Source of the DNA: an uncultured Acetatifactor sp.
GTDB lineage: Bacteria > Bacillota > Clostridia > Lachnospirales > Lachnospiraceae
Direction of reading: 5' to 3'
Length of the DNA: 64,000 bases
Assembly: GCA_947588705.1 (NCBI GenBank)
Contig: CANPYT010000003.1
Span: 20,023-84,022, forward strand
Below, piece after piece: positions 1 through 10,128 of the stretch. A model generated the notes under the pieces. The model did no database searches, was not told the origin of the DNA, and saw nothing but the letters and a program-made list of their open reading frames with translations. Position numbers and translations under genes: made by a program. The stretch's first letter is position 1. Each line of letters opens with the position of its first letter.

Positions 1-5
1 ATACA

Positions 6-419
6 CTAATGCTCACGCCTGGTATGTCTCATGCGGGCATTACTGTCCTTTTCTACGGTCTTCTCCTTCTTTTCTTTCTTCTCCATAAATTGCTGTCTGT
101 TCCACTCATTCAGGAATCGGAGTTTACATTCCCTGCAGAACCGCCCGGACTGCACCGCGCCGCCGCATCCGTCACAGCGGATTCCCGACTGGCCCTCCGC
201 CAGCTCCAGCTGCCCTTCCTTCACCCACTGTATGATATAAGATTTTTTCACATCACAGTCTTCCAAGATCTGAGCCATCCCCGCACCTGAATGTTCTCTC
301 AGATATTCTTTGACCTCCTGATACTTCTCTTCTATCACCTGTCTGCAATCCTGACAAACCGGCGTATCGTAAACATTGTAAAAAAGCCGTCTACATTCCC
401 TGCAAGTACATAACTCCAT
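6..419 (-). CDS. Flagellar-operon-type small Cys-rich protein (TIGR03826/YvyF-like)
   Basis: MELCTCRECRRLFYNVYDTPVCQDCRQ... with paired CxxC motifs, directly downstream of flagellin; start set at internal Met rather than the 485 ORF start. Confidence 0.6.
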   Translation of the reverse strand: MELCTCRECRRLFYNVYDTPVCQDCRQVIEEKYQEVKEYLREHSGAGMAQILEDCDVKKSYIIQWVKEGQLELAEGQSGIRCDGCGGAVQSGRFCRECKLRFLNEWNRQQFMEKKEKKEKTVEKDSNARMRHTRREH

Positions 420-432
420 TTTCCGCTCCTTT

Positions 433-3400
433 CTAATTTCCCAACAGCCCCAACACGGCCTGGTTACTTTGGTTAGCCTGCACAAGCATGGACTGAGCTG
501 CCTGGGAAAGGATCTGATTATTGGAGAGAGAAACCATTTCCTTCGCTACATCTGTATCGCGAATACGTGACTCAGCCGCCGTTGTATTCTCGGAAACGTT
601 TCGGTTGGAGTTGACGGCATGCTCCAATCGGTTCTGCAGCGCTCCAAAAAAGCTTCTCTTGCTGCTCACGCTCTTTAGGGCATACGAAACCATGTCTATG
701 GTATTGCGGCAGGCGTCTGCAGTGCTGCAGTCTGCTCCGCCCAGTCCCAGGGCCAGGGTATTCAGCGCAAACCTTGGTATGGTAAGATAGTTTGGCACAT
801 CTCCACTTTTCTGGATCCGAATGCCCTCGATGATTTTTTTATCCTTACTATAGGGTGATGCCGTATAATAAGGGCTAAAAAAGGAATCGATGGCTAGGTT
901 TGGCTTCTCATCCCCCTGTATGTTCGCTCTTGTATAATCCTTTGCCGACAGCGACACCTTTGTGGCATCGATCATATCCTGAACCAGGCTTTCGGCATAG
1001 TCATCTCGTCCGATATCGCCCTCGGTCTTAACTTGGAAAGATTGTGTGCCCACTGTCACAGTCTTTGTGCCTGTGGCAGAACTGTTCACATTTCCGACAG
1101 CGTCCTTGTAACTAACCTTGATATTATATTTCTCGGTTGCCCCGGGATAAAGCGAGGCATCTTCATAAATATTTTTGTCTTTATTGTACACATACTGCCC
1201 GTTCGCATCATCCCGCTCCATGGTTACCTCGATCCGGTCTTCATAATCGGAATAGTCAACCTGGTATGTGATACTCTGTGTGCCGTTGTCCGGACTGCTC
1301 AGTTCCAGTGTCTGCTCCGTCCTGTAATCAAAATTCTTATCATGGGGCGTAGTATAAAACTGCGCACTGACATTCGGCTCCTGATATTCCGGCCTCTCAT
1401 CCAGGACATAGAATACGCCATCCTTAGCCGCATACTGTTGATAATGATCTTCAAACCCATTGCCCGCAATCTTAACAAGCGCCTCGGCGATCTTCTGCCC
1501 AATAGAGGCCGGATCGTCGGCAAAGCCCTGTTCGATCATCGACGCCACCGAAATTTCCATTACCGGATTCATGTCATCTGATTTGTCGATCCGGTATCTC
1601 ACGCCATCCGCGTTATCCCCTCCAAATGTGTCAAAAACGAATTTGAAACTGTAATGCCTGTTACAGGTATTGCAAGTGGAATCAAAGCCGCTTCCGGTCA
1701 GTTCCCAGATATCCCTCGCTGTCTGAAGCCCGGAAAAATCTACTTTTCCGCATCCATATGTCTGTCCGTCTCTCAAACTGTATCCTAAACTACCATTTGT
1801 CCGCAGCATCGTATCGTCAAGCGTCACCGTATCAGACATTTTTGAGGTTGAAGTGATCTTATCCTCGCCGAGATATTCCTTTAAATCTTTTGGTTCCAGT
1901 TTGTATCCAAGATAGTTCGTCATGAGCTTCCGTAAGATAAAGAGATCTTCATAGGAACCAACTCCATCCTTTACCTGCTGCAGAAATTCATCATACCTCG
2001 CCTCATAGGTGATGGAAAAATCACCGGCGGCATTCTGATAAGTCAGACCGACTGTCGGCGGCGTTGCCGCATTATCTATCTCCAGGCCGCTGGCTCCCAC
2101 GAAGTAGTTACTGTCATCGAAATCCCGTCCTAACGCAAGTTCGTCTTCCAAATCCATGACCGTACCATCTTTCAGGACGGCGCCAAGAATATTCGTGCCG
2201 TCGGCGTCCAGCTCCAACTCTGTCATATAACTATTCTTCACGCCATAATAAGAGATATTCACGCCGTCCAGGCCGTCTATGACAGAATCCACGCTGGTGA
2301 CATTGGCCAATTTATAGTTAAAAGATATATAAGTATCATCCACTCCCTCATCATCGGAATAGGTATAGGAGAAACCTGTCTTGATATCATCCCCCTCATT
2401 CCATGAACTGATCCCCATCTCCTCCCATGTGCGAAAGGAAGCTGCGATCGTATCCCTTTTATCTGCCGCCCTGTCATATCTTTCCAGCCACAGGCCGCTC
2501 TCGTCCGCCCTAAGAATATAATCCCCACCCTTTAATATATCTTCTGCCACGCCCTTCGATACACGGAGATTGCTGATATTCATGTCTGCATCCACAGCCT
2601 GAATAGGCTTGCTGCCTGCATACTGCGCATAAGCCCTGTACCTGAATTTTTCATCCGTTCCCTTGTTGATCGCTCTTACCATTCCCTCGAATCCGTCGAA
2701 AGCATTGGCAATCTCAAATTCCAAGGTCATCCCATGGTACTGAGCCGTCCACATCCCATTGACATTATGGGTCTCGTTCACGGACTCCCCTGCTTCGTTC
2801 GTAATATCCTTCCACGCTATCAGGTCGCCGTCTATCCTCATCCCTGCCGCGTCCGCGGTGATCTCAAACTCCCGGGTCACCTTCGGCACAGTGTCTCCCT
2901 CTCTCGCGGAAAAGGTCAGCTTCCTACCCCAGGCATCCTGATAGTTCCATGTTCCCCCATGGAATTTCTGTACATCGCCGTCTGCATATACCATGCCGGG
3001 ATCAATCTGATCCCATGGTACTCTGGTGCCATGGAATACGATTCCGCCATATGTCACTTTTCCGGCATCAGCATCATAAGAAGCGTTAAATATGTTAAAA
3101 TCATCCGGTTCACCCGTAATGCCTTTTATAGAGAATTCCACCGGATCCTCCACTTCATTATCCGTAGAAAAAATGCGCAGTTCATTGAATTTTGTTGTCT
3201 CATTGATCCTGTTGATCTCTACCTTCAACTGCTGCATTTCTTCATTGATGGCTGCACGGTCTGAGGCAGAAAGAGTTCCGTTCGCGCCCTTGACAGACAG
3301 TTCTGTCATTCTATGTAAAATATCCTGTACCTCCTCCATAGCGCCATCGCCGATCTGTACCCAGGAAATCCCGTCCTGCATATTTTCGGTACCCTGGTTC

Positions 3401-3576
3401 AGACCACGGATTTTCAGACGCATCTTTTCTGAAATAGCCAGTCCGGCCGCGTCATCGGCCGCCCGGTTTATCTTGTAACCGGAGGACAGCTTCTCCATGC
3501 CTTTGCATATACTTTTATTATTGATCCCTAATTGCCTGTTTGTATACATGGCAGGTAAATTGTGCATAATGACCAT
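433..3576 (-). CDS. Giant flagellin (1047 aa) with large central insertion
   Basis: N-terminal flagellin D0/D1 (LSSGYKINRAADDAAGLAISEKMRLKIRGLNQG) and C-terminal D1/D0 (ALQNRLEHAVNSNRNVSENTTAAESRIRDTDVAKEMV...QAAQSMLVQANQSNQAVLGLLGN) flank ~750 aa of other sequence. Confidence 0.95.
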   Translation of the reverse strand: MVIMHNLPAMYTNRQLGINNKSICKGMEKLSSGYKINRAADDAAGLAISEKMRLKIRGLNQGTENMQDGISWVQIGDGAMEEVQDILHRMTELSVKGANGTLSASDRAAINEEMQQLKVEINRINETTKFNELRIFSTDNEVEDPVEFSIKGITGEPDDFNIFNASYDADAGKVTYGGIVFHGTRVPWDQIDPGMVYADGDVQKFHGGTWNYQDAWGRKLTFSAREGDTVPKVTREFEITADAAGMRIDGDLIAWKDITNEAGESVNETHNVNGMWTAQYHGMTLEFEIANAFDGFEGMVRAINKGTDEKFRYRAYAQYAGSKPIQAVDADMNISNLRVSKGVAEDILKGGDYILRADESGLWLERYDRAADKRDTIAASFRTWEEMGISSWNEGDDIKTGFSYTYSDDEGVDDTYISFNYKLANVTSVDSVIDGLDGVNISYYGVKNSYMTELELDADGTNILGAVLKDGTVMDLEDELALGRDFDDSNYFVGASGLEIDNAATPPTVGLTYQNAAGDFSITYEARYDEFLQQVKDGVGSYEDLFILRKLMTNYLGYKLEPKDLKEYLGEDKITSTSKMSDTVTLDDTMLRTNGSLGYSLRDGQTYGCGKVDFSGLQTARDIWELTGSGFDSTCNTCNRHYSFKFVFDTFGGDNADGVRYRIDKSDDMNPVMEISVASMIEQGFADDPASIGQKIAEALVKIAGNGFEDHYQQYAAKDGVFYVLDERPEYQEPNVSAQFYTTPHDKNFDYRTEQTLELSSPDNGTQSITYQVDYSDYEDRIEVTMERDDANGQYVYNKDKNIYEDASLYPGATEKYNIKVSYKDAVGNVNSSATGTKTVTVGTQSFQVKTEGDIGRDDYAESLVQDMIDATKVSLSAKDYTRANIQGDEKPNLAIDSFFSPYYTASPYSKDKKIIEGIRIQKSGDVPNYLTIPRFALNTLALGLGGADCSTADACRNTIDMVSYALKSVSSKRSFFGALQNRLEHAVNSNRNVSENTTAAESRIRDTDVAKEMVSLSNNQILSQAAQSMLVQANQSNQAVLGLLGN

Positions 3577-3642
3577 TCCGTGTTTCCCCCCTGAAACAAC
3601 ATAAAATTCCTGATCTGCTGCTCCATCAGCAATCTAATTTAT

Positions 3643-3669
3643 ATATCGGTACAGAATGCAAAAACTTAA
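3643..3669 (-). promoter_or_regulatory. Sigma-28 (SigD)-type promoter for flagellin
   Basis: Minus strand TTAA-N15-ACCGATAT, close to the SigD consensus TAAA-N15-GCCGATAT, upstream of the flagellin start. Confidence 0.7.
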
Positions 3670-3807
3670 CCTATGATTATGAAATTATTAGCTCTAGACC
3701 GTTATTTCAAAAGTATAGAAATTATATAATAAAGCTAACATTAAGATATACAGTATAGGGAATTTATTCGGAATAAATGTCCGCCAGATCGGACAAGAGG
3801 TATGAAA

Positions 3808-4125
3808 ATGGAGAATCTCAATTTTGCCCTGATAGGGCAGCGAATCAGAGAAATCAGAACCAGCCGGCAGTTTACCCAGGAATATCTTGCCTTTGTCACA
3901 GACGTAAATGTTTCTCATATCAGCAACATCGAGACCAACAAAGTCAAAGTATCCCTAACCCTTCTGGTCTCCATCTGTAATGCCCTGGATGTGACAGTTG
4001 ACTATATCCTCGGTAATGAATACCACGCTCCGGCGTCCGTACTTGAGAAAGAACTTCTAAATACCATCAAAGACATGGACGAGCCCAAAAAAGAACAATT
4101 ACTGCGGATAGCGAAGGTTCTGTGA
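3808..4125 (+). CDS. XRE-family helix-turn-helix regulator
   Basis: IGQRIREIRTSRQFTQEYLAFVTDVNVSHISNIETNKVKVSLTLLVSICNALDVTVDYIL. Confidence 0.85.
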   Translation: MENLNFALIGQRIREIRTSRQFTQEYLAFVTDVNVSHISNIETNKVKVSLTLLVSICNALDVTVDYILGNEYHAPASVLEKELLNTIKDMDEPKKEQLLRIAKVL

Positions 4126-4373
4126 AACCTGCCCCATGCCTGATCCCGCCGGTATTTCCCCTGTCGGCATTTTCTGCCAGGATTGCGAGCCTTACCTTGA
4201 AAAATATTAGACAGCTAAACGCTCGCCGTTCATATTTTGTTTACAAATCATTCAATGAATCTTTTATTTTTACTCATTCTTTAGACATTTCTATGGCCTA
4301 TACTAAAACCATGGCAACAGAGAACACGAGCCAATGCCAGCCACTGTTTACTAGATAACTTTTTCATAATAAA

Positions 4374-4398
4374 TGCCAAGGAACAATGTTCCTTGGCA
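4374..4398 (-). terminator. Intrinsic terminator, probably bidirectional
   Basis: Perfect 11-bp stem TGCCAAGGAAC-aat-GTTCCTTGGCA with T-rich flanks, downstream of the 219-aa ORF. Confidence 0.6.
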
Positions 4399-4419
4399 TC
4401 CTCCCTTTTTAGGGTAATT

Positions 4420-5079
4420 TTACAATTTCCACTTCTCGCCGCTCTTAAGGAAGAAGCATTCGCCGGAATAAGATCCGTTTTCAGACAGCCGCGCCACGAT
4501 CTCCAGCATCCTCTCGTCTATCCTGTGATATACACGCCGGTTTCCCCAGGGCAGGCCCTCTATGTATTCCCGCTGGGCATCGTCAAGCGACCGCATTATC
4601 TGCCTGTAACGAAGAGGTTCCTTTAAGTTGACCGGGCCAAAGTCACACGACAAATAAGAGCAGTCTTCTCCGTTTTCGTTTCGCTTTTCCCTGAGAAGCT
4701 CCCGAAATCCACGGATATCGGCCGTCTCCACCTGCCGGATGCGCCACTGTGCCACAGTCTGCGCTCCTGCCGGCTCTAGCACCCGCCGAAAACTGCTCCG
4801 TCCGTATTGATCCAATTCACGCACATAAACGGCTGTCTCCCTTTTGCGGCTCCCGGGCTCTTCCAGGAGGATCACTCCACGATCCACAAGATATTTCCAC
4901 ATCTCCTGCCGCACCCGTTCATACGGTGTAGGGAAGTCCAGCCGTTCTGTGATCTGTTTCGCTGTATATCCCAGGTCAGCCAGATGGCGGATAGCGCCTC
5001 CGCTGGCCACGTCATTTGTAAAATCAGACAATGCGCTCTGAAAATAAGAGTTCAACTCATGCCTTTCCAACAGAACCAA
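4420..5079 (-). CDS. Hypothetical protein
   Basis: 219-aa ORF downstream of aldolase; the ORF-track start is a TTG inside the aldolase end, so the true start may be further in. Confidence 0.55.
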   Translation of the reverse strand: MVLLERHELNSYFQSALSDFTNDVASGGAIRHLADLGYTAKQITERLDFPTPYERVRQEMWKYLVDRGVILLEEPGSRKRETAVYVRELDQYGRSSFRRVLEPAGAQTVAQWRIRQVETADIRGFRELLREKRNENGEDCSYLSCDFGPVNLKEPLRYRQIMRSLDDAQREYIEGLPWGNRRVYHRIDERMLEIVARLSENGSYSGECFFLKSGEKWKL

Positions 5080-5920
5080 ACAGCTCCATCTTTTCCTTCA
5101 CGGTCGCTTTGATCGCCTCTGTACCGGGCGCCAACAGCTTTCTGGGGTCAAATCCCTTGCCTTCCAGATCTTTACCGGCTTCCACATATTTCCGGGTTGC
5201 CTCCGCAAACGCCAGCTGGCATTCGGTATTCACGTTGATCTTTGCAACGCCAAGTGTGATCGCCTTTTTGATCATATCCGCGGGGATACCGGTACCGCCG
5301 TGAAGCACCAGGGGGAGCTCGCCGGTCAACTGCTGGACCGCATCCAGGGTCTCAAAGCTCAGGCCCTTCCAGTTAGCAGGATATTTGCCGTGAATGTTGC
5401 CGATGCCTGCCGCCAGGAAATCGACGCCCAGGTCTGCGATCGCCTTGCACTCCTTGGGATCAGCGCACTCGCCCATACCTATAACGCCGTCTTCTTCACC
5501 GCCGATGGAGCCAACCTCAGCCTCGATGGACAATCCCTTGCCATGAGCGGCAGCCACCAGCTCGGTAGTCTTCTGCACATTCTCGTCAATGGGATAATGG
5601 GAACCGTCAAACATGATGGACGAGAATCCTGCCTCAATACATTTATAGCAGCCCTCAAATGAGCCGTGATCCAGATGCAGCGCAACGGGCACATCGATAT
5701 CCAGATCCTTCAGCAGGCCGTTTACCATACCCACAACAGCGTGATAACCGCCCATGTACTTACCGGCGCCTTCCGACACACCCAGGATCACAGGGGACTT
5801 GTTTTCCTTTGCCGTCAGCAGGATGGCCTTGGTCCACTCCAGGTTGTTGATGTTGAACTGGCCGACCGCATAGTGGCCGGCTTTTGCTTTTTTGAGCATT
5901 TCAGTTGCTGATACTAACAT
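5057..5920 (-). CDS. fba: Class II fructose-1,6-bisphosphate aldolase
   Basis: MLVSATEMLKKAKAGHYAVGQFNINNLEW...ALHLDHGSFEGC...VLHGGTGIPADMIKKAITLGVAKINVNTE. Confidence 0.95.
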   Translation of the reverse strand: MLVSATEMLKKAKAGHYAVGQFNINNLEWTKAILLTAKENKSPVILGVSEGAGKYMGGYHAVVGMVNGLLKDLDIDVPVALHLDHGSFEGCYKCIEAGFSSIMFDGSHYPIDENVQKTTELVAAAHGKGLSIEAEVGSIGGEEDGVIGMGECADPKECKAIADLGVDFLAAGIGNIHGKYPANWKGLSFETLDAVQQLTGELPLVLHGGTGIPADMIKKAITLGVAKINVNTECQLAFAEATRKYVEAGKDLEGKGFDPRKLLAPGTEAIKATVKEKMELFGSVGKA

Positions 5921-6047
5921 TTTGATTACCTCCATAATATATTTTTATATTGCGTTTAGCCTGTCAAAATATATATCTGTAGTATAACACAGGACGATAT
6001 AAAAAGAAATACCCCATTTATTTTTAGGTTTCCCCCATAATTCCTCT

Positions 6048-6944
6048 TTACTCCTTTACCCGGATCTCCATTCCCTTATTGATATTCCGGATCTTCACGC
6101 TCTTGTGGCTTCCGCCGTTCTCGCCGTCCAAAGTCCACGCCACCGCCTCGGAGGATTCAAAGATCAGCTCTGCGGCGCGGAAGCAGTACATGACATCTGT
6201 ATCAACATTATGGTTCAAAAGAGAGACCATGATATTGTTAAGTTCAATGGGATTTCTTGGTTTTTTGATCAACGTTACCTCGAAGACGCCGTCATCCAGC
6301 AGGACATTTTTCCCGGTGATATTTTTAAAGCCTCCCACGGAGAAGGAATTGGTCACCATGCCAAAAATAAAGTCATCCACGATGGTCTTTCCCTCCCAGC
6401 TGACCCGCATGGGAAAAGATTTTATGGATGAGAGACGTTTCATTCCCTCCAGCACATAGGCCATATGGCCCAACAGGTTTTTGACCTCCTGGTCCGTCTC
6501 ATAAGACACTTCCGTAAACAGGCCGAACGCGGCAATATATACAAAAACGTCGTCATTGAACGTTCCCACATCACAAGCATAGGTCCTGCCGTCCACTATG
6601 GTCTCCGCCGCCCGCAGCATATTTTTCGGCAGAGACAGGCTTCCGCCAAAATCATTGGTGCTCCCTGCCGGGATATAACCAAGGGGAGTCTTAAAACCGC
6701 TTTCCATCATACCTGTGACGGTTTCATCCAGGGTTCCATCGCCGCCGCTGCAGACCACCAGCTCATAATCTCCGGGCCGGCATTTCATAAGCCGCCTTGC
6801 ATCTCCCTTGGCCTGCGTGGGAAAAACCGTGATCTCATACCCTGCTTTCGCAAACACGTCCAAAATATCGGAAAGCTTGTTTTTTATTTTTGCCTTGCCG
6901 GCCTTTGGATTATAAATAAAAAGTAGTTTCTTCAAAGTCCACAC
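6048..6944 (-). CDS. Diacylglycerol/lipid kinase family protein (YegS-like)
   Basis: LLFIYNPKAGKAKIK...VVCSGGDGTLDETVTG...LGYIPAGSTNDFGGSL. Confidence 0.9.
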   Translation of the reverse strand: MWTLKKLLFIYNPKAGKAKIKNKLSDILDVFAKAGYEITVFPTQAKGDARRLMKCRPGDYELVVCSGGDGTLDETVTGMMESGFKTPLGYIPAGSTNDFGGSLSLPKNMLRAAETIVDGRTYACDVGTFNDDVFVYIAAFGLFTEVSYETDQEVKNLLGHMAYVLEGMKRLSSIKSFPMRVSWEGKTIVDDFIFGMVTNSFSVGGFKNITGKNVLLDDGVFEVTLIKKPRNPIELNNIMVSLLNHNVDTDVMYCFRAAELIFESSEAVAWTLDGENGGSHKSVKIRNINKGMEIRVKE

Positions 6945-7028
6945 CTCGGCGTAAAGTTTGTCAAAAAAGGCGAAACCAACAGTATCCTATTGACTTCGCC
7001 CCACCTTATGCGATCTGCCCGGCGATCC

Positions 7029-7289
7029 TTATGCCGTCTTGCCGCTCAGAAAATGTTCGATTCCGTCCACAGCCGCCTTTTCGTCAGTGCCTTCCGCAGA
7101 GACGGTCAGGGCTTCTCCGTTGTCCAGCCCAAGGCTCATCATTCCCATAATGCTCTTGGCATTCACCCTCTTATCGCCCGACTGGATATAGATCCTGCTT
7201 TCGTACTTGCTGGCTTCCTGCACTAACAGCGCCACCGGCCTGGCCTCAAGACCGTTTTCCAGGTTGACCTGAATATCCTTCTTTGTCAT
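7029..7289 (-). CDS. HPr-family protein lacking His15 (Crh-like)
   Basis: HPr fold with NGLEARPVALLVQEASKY (Glu at the His15 position) and retained Ser46 region KRVNAKSIMGMMSLGL; downstream of whiA. Confidence 0.9.
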   Translation of the reverse strand: MTKKDIQVNLENGLEARPVALLVQEASKYESRIYIQSGDKRVNAKSIMGMMSLGLDNGEALTVSAEGTDEKAAVDGIEHFLSGKTA

Positions 7290-7334
7290 AATAATTCCTC
7301 CTCAATCTCTCACACTCTGCCAAATACAGGCGGT

Positions 7335-8207
7335 TTATAATCCCGATCTGAGCTTATCTGCCAATTCGCTTAATTTACGAAGCCTGTGGTTGACCCCTGA
7401 CTTTCCAATAGGGGGGCTGAAACACTCTCCCAATTCTTTCAGCGGAAGATCCTGATTCTCCAGGCGGATCTCCGCCATCTCCCGGAGCCCCTGGGAAAGA
7501 TTCTGCAATCCGTAATGGGCCCTGATATATTCGATATCTTCTACCTGCTTTGCGGCGGCATTCACTGTCTTGGCAATATTGGCTGTCTCACAGTTTACCC
7601 GGCGGTTTACCGAATTTCTCATCTCCTTAAGGATCCGCAGATTTTCAAGATTCATCAGGGAAACCGGCGCCTCGCATACATTCAGCAGATCCACGATGCC
7701 GGCCCCCTCTTTCAGGTAGACCACATGATACTTTTTCCGCAGGATCCTTTTTGACTCAATGTCAAAGTGGCCGATCACTTCCTGAAGCTGATCCGCCTTT
7801 GCCTCGTCTGTGCAGTCAAATTCCAGATGATAGCCTTTGGAAGGATCGCTCATGGAACCAACACTCAAAAAAGCCCCTCGCAAAAAAGCCCGCTGACAGC
7901 AGGAATTTTTTAACAGAATCCTGCTCACCGGCTCTTCCGGGTCTCCAATGCCTTCCAAAACTTTCCGCATCTCCTGATACGTCAACGCCGAACCAGTTTC
8001 TATATTATATGTTTTTTTCAATAATGTAAAGCCTTTTCTCACAACGGCTTCATTTTCTGTCTGAAAGCCAATGGTATATAAGCCGTTGTCATCACGCCCG
8101 TACTGGCCGGAAAAATGTATGATGGCGGCCAGCTCCGCGATCTGGCAGTGCCTGGCCGGACTGATATGCCTGGCGAGCTCATTCTTCACATCACCCGAAA
8201 ACGACAT
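7335..8207 (-). CDS. whiA: DNA-binding protein WhiA
   Basis: MSFSGDVKNELARHI...RRVNCETANIAKTVNAAAKQVEDIEYI...LKELGECFSPPIGKSGVNHRLRKL. Confidence 0.95.
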   Translation of the reverse strand: MSFSGDVKNELARHISPARHCQIAELAAIIHFSGQYGRDDNGLYTIGFQTENEAVVRKGFTLLKKTYNIETGSALTYQEMRKVLEGIGDPEEPVSRILLKNSCCQRAFLRGAFLSVGSMSDPSKGYHLEFDCTDEAKADQLQEVIGHFDIESKRILRKKYHVVYLKEGAGIVDLLNVCEAPVSLMNLENLRILKEMRNSVNRRVNCETANIAKTVNAAAKQVEDIEYIRAHYGLQNLSQGLREMAEIRLENQDLPLKELGECFSPPIGKSGVNHRLRKLSELADKLRSGL

Positions 8208-8256
8208 GGGCTGGTCCTCTCCCGGCTGTAGAGCCGCTGCGCGGCCGGTCTGCCTT

Positions 8257-9123
8257 TTACTTTCCGGGATTCTTTACATCCCTGTGATACAGCTTGATGC
8301 CGTAAGTTCCCTGATCCTTCATACGCTTGTACAATTCATTGGCAAGGGTGATGCTCCTGTGCTTGCCGCCGGTACAGCCGATAGCCACTACAAGGCTGTT
8401 TTTGCCCTCCTTCACATAATTCGGGAGGAGGAACTGTATCATATCCGTCAGCTTTGCCATAAAGGTCTCAGCCTCCTCAAAACTCATCACATAGTCCTGG
8501 ACTTCCTTGTCATTGCCTGTTTTCTCTTTCAGATGGTCAATATAGAAGGGATTCGGCAGAAACCGGACATCAAATACCAGATCTGCGTCCACCGGGATCC
8601 CGTACTTAAATCCGAAGGACATCACTGTTACCATGAGGCTGTTGTATTCTCCGTTCTCCACAAAGATCCGCCCCAGCTCCTCTTTCAGCTCCCTGGTCAG
8701 AAGATGCGTGGAGTCAATGACATAGTCGGCGCTTTTTCGCACATTCTCCAGCACCTGCCGCTCCCTGCGAACGCCGTCCTCCACCCTTCCGTCCGGGGCC
8801 AGCGGATGCATCCTTCTGCTCTCCTTATAGCGCTTGATCAGCGCGTTTTCATCAGCCTCCATGAACAGGATCTCAAAGGAATAGCCCTTCTGCTTCAGTT
8901 GGGCAAGGATCCGGGTGGCGTCCTCAAAAGACTGGTCGGTACGGACATCCAGCCCAAGCGCCACTTTACTGACCTCGCTGTTTGGCATGGAGATCAGCTC
9001 CACAAATTTTTCCACCAGGGAAATAGGCAGGTTGTCCACACAATAAAAGCCTACATCTTCCAACATTTTCAGAACGGTGCTTTTTCCGCTGCCGCTCATA
9101 CCGGTCACAACTACAAATCTCAT
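8257..9123 (-). CDS. rapZ: RNase adapter / nucleotide-binding protein RapZ (YvcJ)
   Basis: MRFVVVTGMSGSGKSTVLKMLEDVGFYCVDNLP...VAIGCTGGKHRSITLANEL. Confidence 0.95.
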   Translation of the reverse strand: MRFVVVTGMSGSGKSTVLKMLEDVGFYCVDNLPISLVEKFVELISMPNSEVSKVALGLDVRTDQSFEDATRILAQLKQKGYSFEILFMEADENALIKRYKESRRMHPLAPDGRVEDGVRRERQVLENVRKSADYVIDSTHLLTRELKEELGRIFVENGEYNSLMVTVMSFGFKYGIPVDADLVFDVRFLPNPFYIDHLKEKTGNDKEVQDYVMSFEEAETFMAKLTDMIQFLLPNYVKEGKNSLVVAIGCTGGKHRSITLANELYKRMKDQGTYGIKLYHRDVKNPGK

Positions 9124-9170
9124 AATCCCTCACACTCTGTCGTCACATAACAAAACGGTTTTTCTGCGGT

Positions 9171-10079
9171 TTATTCCAGATAGATGACCTCTGTCTCCAG
9201 ATCCACTCCAAATCGCAGCTTCACCCGCTCCCGCACCTCGCAGATCACATCCAGCACATCCTGGGCGGAGGCTTTTCCCACATTGATGATAAAGCCGCAG
9301 TGCTTGTCGGAGACTCTGGCTCCCCCTGTCTGATAGCCGCGCATCCCTGCATCCATGATCAGTTTGCCCGCATAATACCCCTCCGGCCTTTTGAACGTGC
9401 TTCCTGCGCTGGGATATTCCAGCGGCTGTTTCGCCCGGCGCTTCTCCGCAAGCTCCTCCATCTTTGCCTGGATCTGCTCCCTGTCTCCTTCCTTCAGTTC
9501 AAAGGTCACTTCCGTGACGGTAAAGGAATTTTTCCGGAGAGCGCTGGTGCGATACCCAAACTCCATGGTGCTGTTGTCAAACACCATCGTCTCTCCCTGC
9601 CTGCTGACCACCTTTACCTGCGTCACGACCTGGCTCAGCTCTCCGTCATAAGCCCCGGCATTCATCACCACGCCGCCGCCCACAGTTCCCGGAATGCCGG
9701 ATGCAAATTCTAAGCCTGTGAGGCTGTGCTCCAGGGCTTTTTTCGCCACCTGCGCCAGCGGCGCCCCCGCCTGGGCTATAATATGGCAGCCCTCCACCCG
9801 GATCTCACTCATGCCCTTCCCGATCCGAAGAATGACGCCGGGATAACCGTGGTCGCTGACCAGAAGGTTGCTGCCGTTGCCCAATATGAAAAAGCGCTCT
9901 TCTATAAGAGACAGATACTTCTGGACATTTCTCAGCTGTTCCTCATTTTCCAGTTCCAACAGGCAATCGGCAGGCCCCCCTATCCGAAAGGTGGTGTGGC
10001 CTGCCATCGGCTCCTGCAGATAAATATTCTTCTCCGGCACAAAACTTTTCAACGCTTCTATTACTGCTTCACTGATCAT
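9171..10079 (-). CDS. murB: UDP-N-acetylmuramate dehydrogenase
   Basis: FRIGGPADCLLELE...LGNGSNLLVSDHGYPGVILRI...ASGIPGTVGGGVVMNAGAYDGE...YPSAGSTFKRP. Confidence 0.95.
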   Translation of the reverse strand: MISEAVIEALKSFVPEKNIYLQEPMAGHTTFRIGGPADCLLELENEEQLRNVQKYLSLIEERFFILGNGSNLLVSDHGYPGVILRIGKGMSEIRVEGCHIIAQAGAPLAQVAKKALEHSLTGLEFASGIPGTVGGGVVMNAGAYDGELSQVVTQVKVVSRQGETMVFDNSTMEFGYRTSALRKNSFTVTEVTFELKEGDREQIQAKMEELAEKRRAKQPLEYPSAGSTFKRPEGYYAGKLIMDAGMRGYQTGGARVSDKHCGFIINVGKASAQDVLDVICEVRERVKLRFGVDLETEVIYLE

Positions 10080-10128
10080 ACTTTGTCATTTCCTGTTCTG
10101 ACATTTTTTATTCCTGCGGGGTATTTGG

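Noticed and set aside
433-3576. Flagellinolysin (protease-bearing flagellin)
   Set aside because: No HExxH zinc motif found in the translated insertion.
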